Made by a program: the position numbers and the translations under genes
Notes under the pieces: generated by a model
What the model was told of the DNA's origin: nothing
Seen by the model: the letters and a program-made list of their open reading frames with translations, nothing else
The model's database searches: none
Part shown: one piece after another, positions 6,391 to 14,715 of the stretch
How the letters are laid out: each line of letters starts with the position of its first letter
Position numbering within the stretch: position 1 is the first letter of the stretch
Origin: an uncultured Erysipelotrichaceae bacterium
GTDB taxonomy: Bacteria; Bacillota_I; Bacilli_A; RF39; UBA660
NCBI GenBank assembly: GCA_902783915.1
Contig: CACZSX010000083.1
Span: forward strand, 1 to 31,480
Length of the DNA: 31,480 bases
Direction: 5' to 3'

Positions 6391-8136
6391 TTAATACCAA
6401 CAAGTACTTACATCTATGTTTTGAGATAAAGGTGTTGGATTAGGCATATCTAATCTTATATGTAATGGTAATTTAAATGCTACTCCAAATGCCATACAAT
6501 TACCTGGTTGTAATACTTTAAATTTATCTACTATTTCTTCTGTAACATTTGGTACCATTTCTTTAATATATACTAAATCTTTTGGATGTTGCATTCTAAA
6601 TACTAAGAAGTTTGTACATTGACTTATTGCTGTTTCACTTATTTCTGACGGTCTTTGACTTATCATACCAAGTATTACTCCGTATTTTCTTCCCTCTTTA
6701 GTTATTCTTTCAAATATATTATAACCAAGTATATCTATATCTGAATCGTTTTGAACATATCTATGTGCTTCTTCAAGTAATATATGTACTGGGAATGATG
6801 ATCTACTCTCAAGTGCTAAAGAAAATTCAAATAATTGCTTTGATATTATTTTTACTAATACTTTTGCAAATCTATCATCTACATAACTTATATTAAAATC
6901 TATTATTTGTACTTTTTCACCCAATCTAGTATGTACTAAATCATGTATAAATTGTTCTTTTGTAACATAATTTTCATAATTAAAATATTCTTTATAATCA
7001 CCATTTATTAATGATTCTAATCTTACTTTTAATACATGGTTATCATCATATACTTTATTACTCTTTAATATACCTTCTGATATAAGTGCAAAATCAAATG
7101 CTTGATTTAAATTTTCTAATGTATACGGATATGTACCATCTGGCAAAGATAACTCTAGTCCTTCTTTTATAAATGAATTAAAGTATTCACCTATTAATTG
7201 CATTTCTGGTAACTTACCATCTTTATCTATAATTAAACATTGTCTTAATGGTCTAGTCCATCCAGGTACTACTACTTTACTATCTAGATTTAAATCTTTC
7301 GTACTAAATTGAGTAAGTACTGCAAATATCTGATCTCTTATTTGAGATGGTGTACCACCACTATATAATAATTCAATTAATGCTCTTGCAACTATATCAT
7401 TTTTATAAGTTATTATTTCACTTTCTTCTTTTGCAAAAATACTTACTAATTTCAATGCTTTTTCAATAATTGGCAATTGGGATGCTTTTGTAGCACCAAG
7501 AAGTAATGCATAATCATCTACATCTAATAACCATAGTGGTATTTTTAATAATTCAGTTCCTGCTTCTTGAAACTCACCTGTCCTAGTAGTATATATTTTT
7601 ACTACTTCTCTATTTGGCATAATAAATGCTCTATTATATTCACCATATGCATCAAATAAGAAGAAATTTGCATTTTTCGGATAATTTTCTTGCATAAATA
7701 AGTTTTGTATTAATCTAGTAAGTCCATGTGATTTACCACTACCTGTATTACCTAATATTGCGAAGTGATTACTAAATAAATCATTAGATTTTGCAAATAT
7801 TTTATATCCATTATATTGAGGAAGTGTTCCTATATACACACTTTTTTCATTAGTATTACCAACTATTATAGGTAATTCTTCACTTTTAATTATCCTACAA
7901 CTTGCATTATAAGATGGTTTTTTTGAAATACCTGGAACAAACTTATTATTAATAATCTCACCAACTAATAAGATTTCAGCAATATTTTTATCAATTGAAG
8001 ATATTTCGCCAATTATAGTTTTACCTTCAGTATCAAATGCCACATGAAAATTAATAATATCCTTTTTTTGATTATCATCAATTGTTAGTTCAATTGTTAC
8101 AGTAGATCTTCCTATTTCAATTACTTTTCCTATCAT
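6391..8136 (-). CDS. HerA-type hexameric ATPase (DUF87)
   Basis: 581 residues from the ATG at 8134-8136, chosen because AAGAAGGG lies 6 nt upstream; the in-frame ATG 30 nt earlier has no binding site and overlaps the previous gene. Seen: an N-terminal HAS-barrel-like beta region (about 1-100), Walker A GNTGSGKS (129-136), an AYGEYNR segment, Walker B ILLEEAH (452-458), SQRPSEI (493-499) and a TNFLVFRM stretch with R514, all in the order of HerA/FtsK-type DNA translocases. In archaea HerA works with the NurA nuclease; bacterial HerA proteins also pair with nucleases in defence operons. No NurA, SIR2 or DUF4297 partner is seen here; the only adjacent nuclease is predicted to be extracytoplasmic. 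One nt separates it from the DUF2207-like gene. Confidence 0.9.
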   Translation of the reverse strand: MIGKVIEIGRSTVTIELTIDDNQKKDIINFHVAFDTEGKTIIGEISSIDKNIAEILLVGEIINNKFVPGISKKPSYNASCRIIKSEELPIIVGNTNEKSVYIGTLPQYNGYKIFAKSNDLFSNHFAILGNTGSGKSHGLTRLIQNLFMQENYPKNANFFLFDAYGEYNRAFIMPNREVVKIYTTRTGEFQEAGTELLKIPLWLLDVDDYALLLGATKASQLPIIEKALKLVSIFAKEESEIITYKNDIVARALIELLYSGGTPSQIRDQIFAVLTQFSTKDLNLDSKVVVPGWTRPLRQCLIIDKDGKLPEMQLIGEYFNSFIKEGLELSLPDGTYPYTLENLNQAFDFALISEGILKSNKVYDDNHVLKVRLESLINGDYKEYFNYENYVTKEQFIHDLVHTRLGEKVQIIDFNISYVDDRFAKVLVKIISKQLFEFSLALESRSSFPVHILLEEAHRYVQNDSDIDILGYNIFERITKEGRKYGVILGMISQRPSEISETAISQCTNFLVFRMQHPKDLVYIKEMVPNVTEEIVDKFKVLQPGNCMAFGVAFKLPLHIRLDMPNPTPLSQNIDVSTCWY

Positions 8137-8137
8137 T

Positions 8138-9139
8138 TTACACCCTTCTTCCTTTATTCTTTGCATATAAATAACTCTTTATATTTACATTATTAATACT
8201 TTTTCTTATTTCTTTTTCAATTTCATCAAATATTGATGCATTCATAATTGATAATAATACACTATCATTAAATGAATCATTATCTTTTAAATATTTATTT
8301 AATAATTGCTTTTTAAATGATTTGTAAGAATCTAATACATATGCATATAATGCATATCTTTCTAATATACTATTATCTAATGTGGATATGTTATTATTTT
8401 TACTATCTAAATAATTCTTAAATTCTAACCAATTTTTATATTCACTGATTGACTCATCACTAATATTTTTCAAATCATTAGTTATTACACTTAATATTGC
8501 TGTTATTAAAAATATTAAAACTGCTATCAATATATATTTAGTAAATAAAATATTATAAATTGCTATTATTAATGATATTGCAAAATAAAATACATAATCC
8601 TCTATTATCTTTTTTACTGATTTAAAATATTTATCTTTTATACACTCATATTCACATGTAATCTTCCATTCTTTTAATACAATTGATAAATACCCTATAT
8701 TCTTTTTACACATTTTTTTAATATTAGACAATGATACATTTTCAGTATTTCCTAATTCTATAAATAATATTTTTTTAACGCTTTCTTCATTTTTAGTTAA
8801 AACCTCATCTTTTACTTGATTATCAATAAAATAATATTCACTATTACTTCTTTTTAATGATATTGAATTTTTTAATATAAGTTCAAATATTGTACATATA
8901 AATGATTTTGAATCTACTTTTCTTTTATACAAATATCTTATATGTGATGCATAATTATCGTTAGGTGGATATTCTAATATTTTTTTAGTTATTATTTTCT
9001 TATCCTTAACAATCAACAATTTAATTATTTGATAAATTGTATATATAGCCCATACAATGGTTAAAGCAATAGTTACACTATTTCTTATACCATCAATATA
9101 AGCTAATATCAATGTTAAAACTACTATAATTATTTTCAT
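8138..9139 (-). CDS. DUF2207-like membrane protein
   Basis: 333 residues. There are one or two N-terminal membrane segments (about 1-17 and 20-44) and a central hydrophobic pair (about 182-200, 202-220). The stretch EYPPND (56-61) followed by a small winged-helix-like region (about 62-160), and the C-terminal EYKNWLEFKNYL...ERYALYAYVLD (about 233-270), resemble the C-terminal half of DUF2207 membrane proteins; the large N-terminal extracellular domain of that family is missing. This match is from memory of the motifs. It sits between a prepilin-like gene (6 nt upstream) and HerA (1 nt downstream), so the three are surely cotranscribed. It could be the membrane partner of HerA. No good Shine-Dalgarno is visible. 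Confidence 0.75.
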   Translation of the reverse strand: MKIIIVVLTLILAYIDGIRNSVTIALTIVWAIYTIYQIIKLLIVKDKKIITKKILEYPPNDNYASHIRYLYKRKVDSKSFICTIFELILKNSISLKRSNSEYYFIDNQVKDEVLTKNEESVKKILFIELGNTENVSLSNIKKMCKKNIGYLSIVLKEWKITCEYECIKDKYFKSVKKIIEDYVFYFAISLIIAIYNILFTKYILIAVLIFLITAILSVITNDLKNISDESISEYKNWLEFKNYLDSKNNNISTLDNSILERYALYAYVLDSYKSFKKQLLNKYLKDNDSFNDSVLLSIMNASIFDEIEKEIRKSINNVNIKSYLYAKNKGRRV

Positions 9140-9145
9140 ATCATA

Positions 9146-9553
9146 TTACAAACTTTGGTACATAGCTGTTGTACAAAAATCTCTTTCAGTTTTATATTCA
9201 CCACATATTATACAAGGATCATAATTGTTACTACCATTTTTCTTAGTAACTCTAACAAATGCCATACATTCATCGCCACTCGAATTATCTAAAATTTTAT
9301 TCATATAATTTTTTGATACCAATGTATTAATAGTAATGTACTTTATCGGTTGATAACTATCAGGTCCAGAAAAATCACTATCATACTCAGCATAATCCTC
9401 TGCTGCTTCTAATAATTGTTTTTCTTTAATTTTATAAACTTTTAAATTGTTATCTTTTAATAATTTTATAGTATTTGGAATAAATAAAACTATTATAGTA
9501 CCTAATATTACTATTACTGCTAAGACTTCTATTAAAGTAAACCCTTTTCTCAT
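9146..9553 (-). CDS. Prepilin-like protein (class III signal, GFTLIEV)
   Basis: 135 residues. MRKGFTLIEV is a classical prepilin-peptidase site (cut between G4 and F5, Glu at +5 of the mature protein), followed by a long hydrophobic helix (about 5-30). The remainder is a short globular domain with four cysteines (DECMAF, CIICGE, DFCTTA) that could form disulfides, unlike ComGC. AGGTGAG lies just before the ATG. It is the first gene of the DUF2207-like/HerA/nuclease/yebC unit. No pilus assembly ATPase, inner-membrane platform or prepilin peptidase is in the window, so its role as a pilin, minor pilin or pseudopilin is open. Confidence 0.88.
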   Translation of the reverse strand: MRKGFTLIEVLAVIVILGTIIVLFIPNTIKLLKDNNLKVYKIKEKQLLEAAEDYAEYDSDFSGPDSYQPIKYITINTLVSKNYMNKILDNSSGDECMAFVRVTKKNGSNNYDPCIICGEYKTERDFCTTAMYQSL

Positions 9554-9569
9554 ATTCTCACCTATTATA

Positions 9570-9578
9570 AGTATATCA
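9570..9578 (-). promoter_or_regulatory. Extended -10 promoter of the prepilin-HerA unit
   Basis: On the minus strand TGATATACT reads as an extended -10; the -35 position (9593-9598) shows no good hexamer. The predicted start falls almost on the AGGTGAG binding site, a leader of about 10 nt. It is divergent from the plsC promoter. Confidence 0.55.
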
Positions 9579-9612
9579 TATTTTTTTTATTATTGATATA
9601 AAATATTATTAT

Positions 9613-9641
9613 TTGTTTAACATATATTTTTAATGTATAAT
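9613..9641 (+). promoter_or_regulatory. Promoter of the plsC - acyl ligase - plsC operon
   Basis: TTGTTT (9613-9618), 17-nt spacer, TATAAT (9636-9641). The predicted start near 9648 leaves a leader of about 10 nt that is essentially the GGTGAT binding site. This excludes the in-frame ATG at 9640, which lies inside the -10. Confidence 0.75.
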
Positions 9642-9657
9642 GTTAATGGTGATATTT

Positions 9658-10221
9658 ATGTTTTTGTATAAAATTGCAAGACCAATTGTATATTTATTTA
9701 TAAAATTATATAGACCTACTTATATTGGACTAAGTAATATCCCAAAAGATGGCGCATTTATATTAGCAGGTAACCATACATCTAAACTAGATCCAATATT
9801 AGTAGCTAGTTCTACTAAAAGATGTGTACATTTTTTTGCAAAAGATAGTTTATATAAGGGCATTAAAAAACCATTATTTAAGGGATTAGGTATTATACCT
9901 GTAAATAGAAGTATTAAAGATAGAAACTCATTAATTAAAGGAATTGAATGCCTAAATAGTAATCATGTAGTTGGTATATTCCCTGAAGGTACTATAAATA
10001 GAACTAATAATATCATTATGAATTTTAAATATGGTGCAGTAAAAATGAGCAATGAAACAAATACAAAAATAATACCATTTGCTATTAAAAATAAATATAA
10101 ATTTTTGAAGAAAAGTGTTACAATATTATTTGGTACACCTATAATTGCAAAAGATGATTTAGAAAAAAGCAATAAGTGTTTAGAAAATAAAGTAAAAGAA
10201 CTATTAAGTAAGGATGTGTAA
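9658..10221 (+). CDS. plsC: 1-acyl-glycerol-3-phosphate acyltransferase-like protein (PlsC family)
   Basis: 187 residues from the ATG at 9658, with GGTG 6 nt upstream. PlsC-type motifs are intact: NHTSKLD (H-X4-D catalytic pair), GIIPVNR, and FPEGT in the glycerol-phosphate-binding motif. An N-terminal hydrophobic/amphipathic stretch (MFLYKIARPIVYLFIKLY) suggests membrane association. The family transfers an acyl chain to lysophosphatidic acid to form phosphatidic acid. It is the first of three genes; one base separates it from the acyl ligase. A second family member closes the operon, so one may act at a different acceptor or position. Confidence 0.88.
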   Translation: MFLYKIARPIVYLFIKLYRPTYIGLSNIPKDGAFILAGNHTSKLDPILVASSTKRCVHFFAKDSLYKGIKKPLFKGLGIIPVNRSIKDRNSLIKGIECLNSNHVVGIFPEGTINRTNNIIMNFKYGAVKMSNETNTKIIPFAIKNKYKFLKKSVTILFGTPIIAKDDLEKSNKCLENKVKELLSKDV

Positions 10222-10222
10222 T

Positions 10223-11962
10223 ATGAATTTTTTATTAGATAGAATTGATGATTTAGTAAATCTTTTTAAAAAAGATGATGATAAACCTTGGTATGATTTT
10301 TATGGTAATAATATACCTCATACTTTAGATTATCCAGAAGGATCTATATATGAAGCATTTCATAATGCTGCAAAAAAATATCCATTATATAAAGCTTATT
10401 CTTATTATGGAAAAACAAAAAGATATATAGAAATGGATAGACAAGTTATAGAAATTGCAAAAAGTTTAAAAAGTATAGGAATTAAAAAAGAAGATAGAGT
10501 TACTATATGTATGCCTAATACGCCTGATGCAATAATAATGTTTTATGCAATAAATTTAGTTGGCGCTGTTTCAAATATGATTCACCCATTATCTAGTGAA
10601 AAAGAAATTGAATTTTATTTAAATAAAAGTAAAAGTAAATATCTATTATGTTTAGATATGATATATCCAAAAGTTGAAAAAATAATAGATAATACAAGAG
10701 TTAAAAAAGTTATAATTTCTAAAATTACTAATGGTATGTCTTGGCATATAAAAACTATATATAATTTAACTAATAAAGCTACTAAAATAAATTATAATAA
10801 TAAAGTTATATCATTTAAAGATTTTAAGAAAAATGGTAGTAAATATACTGGCGAATATAAAGAAAGAGTTAGAAAATATGATGAGGCTGTAATTTTATAT
10901 AGTGGTGGTACAACAGGAGATCCTAAAGGTGTGGTTTTATCTAATATGAACTTTAATGCGAGTGCTACTCAATGCTTTAAAATGGTTGATCCCGCAAAAG
11001 CAGGCGATTCTATATTAACAATTATGCCAATATTCCATGGATTTGGGCTTGGAGTATGTGTACATACAGAACTTACATCTGGTATGAATATAATATTAAT
11101 ACCTAAGTTTAATTCTAAAGATTTTGCTAAATTAATTAAAAAATATAAACCTAGATTTTTAGCAGGTGTTCCTACTATGTATGAAGCTCTAGCAAATTCA
11201 AATATAAAATCTAAAACGTATTTAAAATCAGTTGGTAATGCAATATGTGGCGGGGATGTTTTAAATGAAACCTTAAGAAAAAGAGTTGATACATATTTAA
11301 AAGAGCATGGTTCAAAAGCTAATTTAAGAGTTGGATATGGTCTTACAGAAAGTGTATCAGCATCTTGTGTGACACCTAGATACTATTATAAAGAAGGTGG
11401 AATTGGTATTCCATTCCCAGATATGACATGTAAAATAATTAAAATTGATTCTAATGAAGAAGCTAAAGTTAATGAAGATGGTGAAATATGTATAAGTGGT
11501 CCAACTGTCATGAAAAGATATTTAGATGATATTGAAGAAACTAAAAAAGTATTAAAAAGACATGAAGATGGAAAACTATATTTACATACAGGTGATATTG
11601 GTTACATGAATAAAGATGGATTATTATTCTTTAAATCTCGTCTTAAAAGAATGATTATATCTAGTGGATATAATATATACCCACAATATATAGAAAAAAT
11701 AATAATGAGTCATCCTGCCGTAGAAACTTGTACAGTCATAGGAATACCTCATCCATATAGGCAACAAGTACCGAAAGCTTATATAGTTTTAAGAGAAAAC
11801 TTTGATGATACACCAAATTTAAGAGATGATATTGTTGAATATTGTAAAAAATCAATTTCTAAATATTCACTACCTTATGAATATGAATATGTTAAAGAAA
11901 TACCTAAAACTAAGGTTGGTAAAGTTGCATTTAACAAGTTAGGAAATAAAAATGAAAAATAA
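10223..11962 (+). CDS. AMP-forming acyl-CoA/acyl-ACP synthetase
   Basis: 579 residues from the ATG at 10223 (AAGGA upstream at 8 nt; the ATG at 10214 is too close to that site). ANL superfamily motifs are complete: P-loop YSGGTTGDPKG (226-236), GYGLTESV (A5), GDIGYMNKDG (A7), the hinge FKSRLKRMIISSGYNIYP (A8), and PKTKVGKV with the catalytic Lys (A10). Such enzymes activate fatty acids to acyl-AMP and then a thioester. Being sandwiched between two PlsC acyltransferases implies that exogenous or recycled fatty acids are activated for phospholipid synthesis. Substrate chain length and acceptor (CoA or ACP) cannot be read from the sequence. Confidence 0.9.
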   Translation: MNFLLDRIDDLVNLFKKDDDKPWYDFYGNNIPHTLDYPEGSIYEAFHNAAKKYPLYKAYSYYGKTKRYIEMDRQVIEIAKSLKSIGIKKEDRVTICMPNTPDAIIMFYAINLVGAVSNMIHPLSSEKEIEFYLNKSKSKYLLCLDMIYPKVEKIIDNTRVKKVIISKITNGMSWHIKTIYNLTNKATKINYNNKVISFKDFKKNGSKYTGEYKERVRKYDEAVILYSGGTTGDPKGVVLSNMNFNASATQCFKMVDPAKAGDSILTIMPIFHGFGLGVCVHTELTSGMNIILIPKFNSKDFAKLIKKYKPRFLAGVPTMYEALANSNIKSKTYLKSVGNAICGGDVLNETLRKRVDTYLKEHGSKANLRVGYGLTESVSASCVTPRYYYKEGGIGIPFPDMTCKIIKIDSNEEAKVNEDGEICISGPTVMKRYLDDIEETKKVLKRHEDGKLYLHTGDIGYMNKDGLLFFKSRLKRMIISSGYNIYPQYIEKIIMSHPAVETCTVIGIPHPYRQQVPKAYIVLRENFDDTPNLRDDIVEYCKKSISKYSLPYEYEYVKEIPKTKVGKVAFNKLGNKNEK

Positions 11963-12539
11963 AATACTATATTATATATATAAATATATACTTTCTATAC
12001 CATTTCTTATTTACTATAGACCAAAATTTGTAAACAAACACTATATACCAAAAAATGGTCCTATAATAATATGTGGTAATCACAAACATTTATATGATCA
12101 ATGTTTACCGATTATAGCAACTAATAGAATGTTACATTATATGGCTAAAAAAGAATATTTTGATAATAAAAAAGTTGCATGGTTCTTTAAATCAAGTGGT
12201 TGCATAAGTGTAGATAGGCAAAACAAAGAAGAAGCACATAAAGCTATGGAAGAAGCTATTAGATTATTAAAAGAAAATGAAGCTATTGGAATATTCCCAG
12301 AAGGTACAAGGAACAAAACAAACGATTTATTATTACCATTTAAAATGGGAACTGTTAAAATGGCAAAAGAAACAAATGCTACAATAGTACCTTTTGCTAT
12401 TACAGGAGAATACAAATTTCTTAGAAATAAACTTACAATAACATTCTTAAAACCATTTAAAGTAAAAGATATGGATTTAGTGGAAGCTAATGAAAAACTA
12501 AGAAATATAATATTAAAACAAATAAAAAATACCAAATAG
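11952..12539 (+). CDS. plsC: Second PlsC-family acyltransferase
   Basis: 195 residues. H-X4-D in NHKHLYD, GCISVDR, and FPEGTRNKTND are all present, so it should be catalytically competent. The N-terminus (ILYYIYKYILSIPFLIYY) is hydrophobic and probably membrane-associated. It overlaps the ligase gene by 11 nt, with AGGAAA as binding site inside the ligase end. It is clearly related to the first acyltransferase of the operon (shared KMGTVKMAKETNATIVPFAI-like segment), suggesting an old duplication. Its TAG lies in the loop of a bidirectional terminator. Confidence 0.88.
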   Translation: MKNKILYYIYKYILSIPFLIYYRPKFVNKHYIPKNGPIIICGNHKHLYDQCLPIIATNRMLHYMAKKEYFDNKKVAWFFKSSGCISVDRQNKEEAHKAMEEAIRLLKENEAIGIFPEGTRNKTNDLLLPFKMGTVKMAKETNATIVPFAITGEYKFLRNKLTITFLKPFKVKDMDLVEANEKLRNIILKQIKNTK

Positions 12540-12549
12540 GTATTTTTTT
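12524..12549. terminator. Bidirectional terminator between plsC and ricA
   Basis: AAAAAATACC (12524-12533) pairs with GGTATTTTTT (12539-12548) around a 5-nt loop, giving T-runs on both strands. It serves the convergent plus-strand lipid operon and minus-strand miaB-ricA operon. The stop codons of both genes touch the hairpin. Confidence 0.9.
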
Positions 12550-12871
12550 ATATCAATAATTCTTTAATAAAATTATCCATTTTATTTTTTATAACTAATA
12601 ATAAATTATTTAGTTCTTCAATTTTTTCTTTATACTCAACATATATTGGTATACTATTTAACTCTTTTTCTTTAGATTTTAATTCTTTTTCTAAATCAAT
12701 AGATGGCGTTTTTACTAATTTCTTATTTAATGCCTTTATATCTTCTATTAATAATTTAATATCTTCATTTCTACTTATTTTTAATTCTAAATCTTTATAT
12801 TCTTTATATATATTACTATCTTTAGTAGAATTAATTAAATTATTAATTTCATCTATTACTTTATTATTCAT
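12548..12871 (-). CDS. ricA: YlbF/YmcA family protein, RicA-like
   Basis: 107 residues from the ATG at 12869-12871 (GGGG 6 nt upstream); an in-frame ATG lies 12 nt earlier. It is mostly helical and charged, with the EYKDLELKISRNEDIKLLIEDIKALNKKL pattern of the Com_YlbF fold. The gene after miaB in Bacillus is ymcA (ricA), and this gene overlaps the end of miaB by 8 nt, which favours RicA over YlbF/YheA. In Bacillus RicA acts with RicF and RicT in an Fe-S complex that directs RNase Y in mRNA maturation. No cysteine is visible here, so Fe-S binding, if any, must use partner residues. Confidence 0.75.
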   Translation of the reverse strand: MNNKVIDEINNLINSTKDSNIYKEYKDLELKISRNEDIKLLIEDIKALNKKLVKTPSIDLEKELKSKEKELNSIPIYVEYKEKIEELNNLLLVIKNKMDNFIKELLI

Positions 12872-14279
12872 ATATTTCCCCATCTAAACTCCAAGTTTTA
12901 ACAGATGTAATTTTTACATTTACAATCTTACCTAATAAACTAATATCTGCTTTCACATTTACTAATTTATTAGTAGTTGTATAACCAGATAACATACCTT
13001 CTTTTTCACTTTTAGAATCTAATAATACACTTACTACTTTATTCTCTAATTTTTCATTAGATTTCCTAGAATAATAATTTACTAAATCATTTAATTCTTG
13101 TAATCTTTTCTCTTTAATTTCTAATGATATATTATCTTCCATCTTAGATGCAGGTGTACCTACTCTAGGAGAATATATAAATGTATATGCTGAATCATAT
13201 TCACATTCTTTTACTATACTTAATGTATCATTAAAATCTTCATCAGTTTCATTAGGAAATCCTACTATTATATCTGTAGTTAAACATATATTAGGAATAT
13301 TCATCTTTAATTTGTGAACAAGTTCTAAATAAGACTCCCTTGTATATTTTCTACCCATTAATTTTAATATTCTATTACTACCACTTTGAACCGGTAAATG
13401 AATATATGGTAGTACATTAGGATTATCTCTTATAACTGATATCATATCATCTGTAAAATCCCATGGATGACTAGTTACAAATTTAATTCTTTCTATACCA
13501 GTTTTTGCAACATCAGAAAGTAAATTAGCCATATTATAATTATAACCTTCTATATCTTTACCATATGCATTTACATTTTGCCCAAGTAATGTTACTTCTT
13601 TATACCCTTCTTTAACTAATTCTTCTACTTCTTTTATTATGTCTTCTTTTAATCTACTTCTTTGCTTACCTCTTGTATATGGGACAATACAATAAGTACA
13701 GAATTTATCACATCCATACATTATATTAACCCATGCTTTAAATTTACTCTCTCTTTTAATAGGAATATCTTCTACAATATCCCCTTCTTTACTCCACACT
13801 TCAATCTCTTGTTTATTATTATCGATTACCCTTTTTAATATATTTGGAAGTTCATGAATATTGTGAGTACCAAATACAAAATCAACATATTTATGTCTAG
13901 ACATTATTTCACTTACTACAACTTCTTCTTGAGCCATACATCCACATAAACCAATTAATAATGGCCTAGATTCCTTTATATGTTTTAATCTACCTAACAT
14001 ACCAAATACCTTATTATGAGCATTTTCTCTTATTGCACATGTATTTAAAAGCACAAGATCTGCATCTTCTATATCTAATCCTTTAGTAAACCCCATTTCT
14101 TCTAATATAGCGCATATATTTTCAGAATCTCTTTCATTCATTTGACATCCATATGTTTTGACCACATATTTCTTATTCTTACCAATATTTTTTAAAGATT
14201 CATCTATTTTAAAATTTCTTATTATATCAACTTTACTACAAGTTCTTTTTCTTGCATCTACCAAATTAGGTGTTTTCAT
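12864..14279 (-). CDS. miaB: tRNA-2-methylthio-N6-isopentenyladenosine37 synthase MiaB
   Basis: 471 residues. The three N-terminal cluster cysteines (C45 in YGCQMN, C81 in NTCAIR, and the LCGC pair 112/114), the radical-SAM C190-x3-C194-x2-C197 (CDKFCTYC) and a C-terminal TRAM domain (about 405-470) are present. MiaB adds a methylthio group to i6A37 of tRNAs reading U-starting codons. GGAAGTGAT precedes the ATG. It has its own promoter overlapping the upstream pilin gene's terminator and is followed by ricA. The related MtaB is encoded at 29963-31234. Confidence 0.96.
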   Translation of the reverse strand: MKTPNLVDARKRTCSKVDIIRNFKIDESLKNIGKNKKYVVKTYGCQMNERDSENICAILEEMGFTKGLDIEDADLVLLNTCAIRENAHNKVFGMLGRLKHIKESRPLLIGLCGCMAQEEVVVSEIMSRHKYVDFVFGTHNIHELPNILKRVIDNNKQEIEVWSKEGDIVEDIPIKRESKFKAWVNIMYGCDKFCTYCIVPYTRGKQRSRLKEDIIKEVEELVKEGYKEVTLLGQNVNAYGKDIEGYNYNMANLLSDVAKTGIERIKFVTSHPWDFTDDMISVIRDNPNVLPYIHLPVQSGSNRILKLMGRKYTRESYLELVHKLKMNIPNICLTTDIIVGFPNETDEDFNDTLSIVKECEYDSAYTFIYSPRVGTPASKMEDNISLEIKEKRLQELNDLVNYYSRKSNEKLENKVVSVLLDSKSEKEGMLSGYTTTNKLVNVKADISLLGKIVNVKITSVKTWSLDGEIYE

Positions 14280-14297
14280 AATATCACTTCCGATAGT

Positions 14298-14326
14298 ATT
14301 CTAACAAAATATGTAAAAAAAAACAA
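14298..14326 (-). promoter_or_regulatory. Promoter of miaB-ricA, overlapping a terminator
   Basis: On the minus strand TTGTTT (14321-14326), 17-nt spacer, TAGAAT (14298-14303) with an extended -10 TG. Three bases of the -35 are the 3' stem arm and three are the T-tract of the pilin terminator. The predicted leader is about 12 nt. Confidence 0.75.
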
Positions 14327-14336
14327 CTAAGTTGTT
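14315..14336 (-). terminator. Terminator of the two-pilin unit
   Basis: AACAACT and AGTTGTT (14322-14336) form a short stem followed on the minus strand by nine Ts. The pilin TAA is at the base of the stem. It shares bases with the miaB -35. Confidence 0.8.
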
Positions 14337-14706
14337 AAGACATATCACAATCGCTTGTCTTAGTTATTGTTATTTCAATATCTTCATAACCTTTAGTTGC
14401 ACACCAATCACCCATTTGAATACTTATTCTAGTATCACCATCTTCATTAGTTTGTACAATACCGTAATCTGGTTTATCGCCATCATAATTTAATCTAGGA
14501 TCTAATACATTCATAGATTCATAATAACTATTTTCAAGTGAATATATTGAATTAGTCCTTATTATTGCATAAGCCGTTGCTTCTGTAGCTTTTCTTCTAG
14601 AATCATCCATAATATTTGTAATACTTACAGCTGCTATTACAATTATTACTCCAAGTATAACTATTACTGCTAATAATTCTAATAAAGTAAATCCTTTTTT
14701 ATTCAT
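14335..14706 (-). CDS. Prepilin-like protein (GFTLLEL)
   Basis: 123 residues. MNKKGFTLLELLAVIVILG is a prepilin-peptidase site (cut after G5) with Glu at +5 and a hydrophobic helix to about residue 31. The C-terminal part is small and acidic, with two cysteines near the end (DWCATK, SDCDMS). AGAGGTG precedes the ATG, 9 nt after the upstream pilin gene. It shares the N-terminal 19 residues closely with that neighbour but not the remainder. It is the last gene of the pair, with its stop in a terminator. No assembly genes are nearby. Confidence 0.88.
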   Translation of the reverse strand: MNKKGFTLLELLAVIVILGVIIVIAAVSITNIMDDSRRKATEATAYAIIRTNSIYSLENSYYESMNVLDPRLNYDGDKPDYGIVQTNEDGDTRISIQMGDWCATKGYEDIEITITKTSDCDMS

Positions 14707-14715
14707 ATTACACCT

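Noticed and set aside
6391..8136. HerA-NurA end-resection pair
   Set aside because: No NurA-like gene is adjacent; the only nuclease next to it has a signal peptide and so faces outside.
9640..9657. plsC start at 9640
   Set aside because: The ATG lies within the -10 hexamer, upstream of the predicted transcription start.
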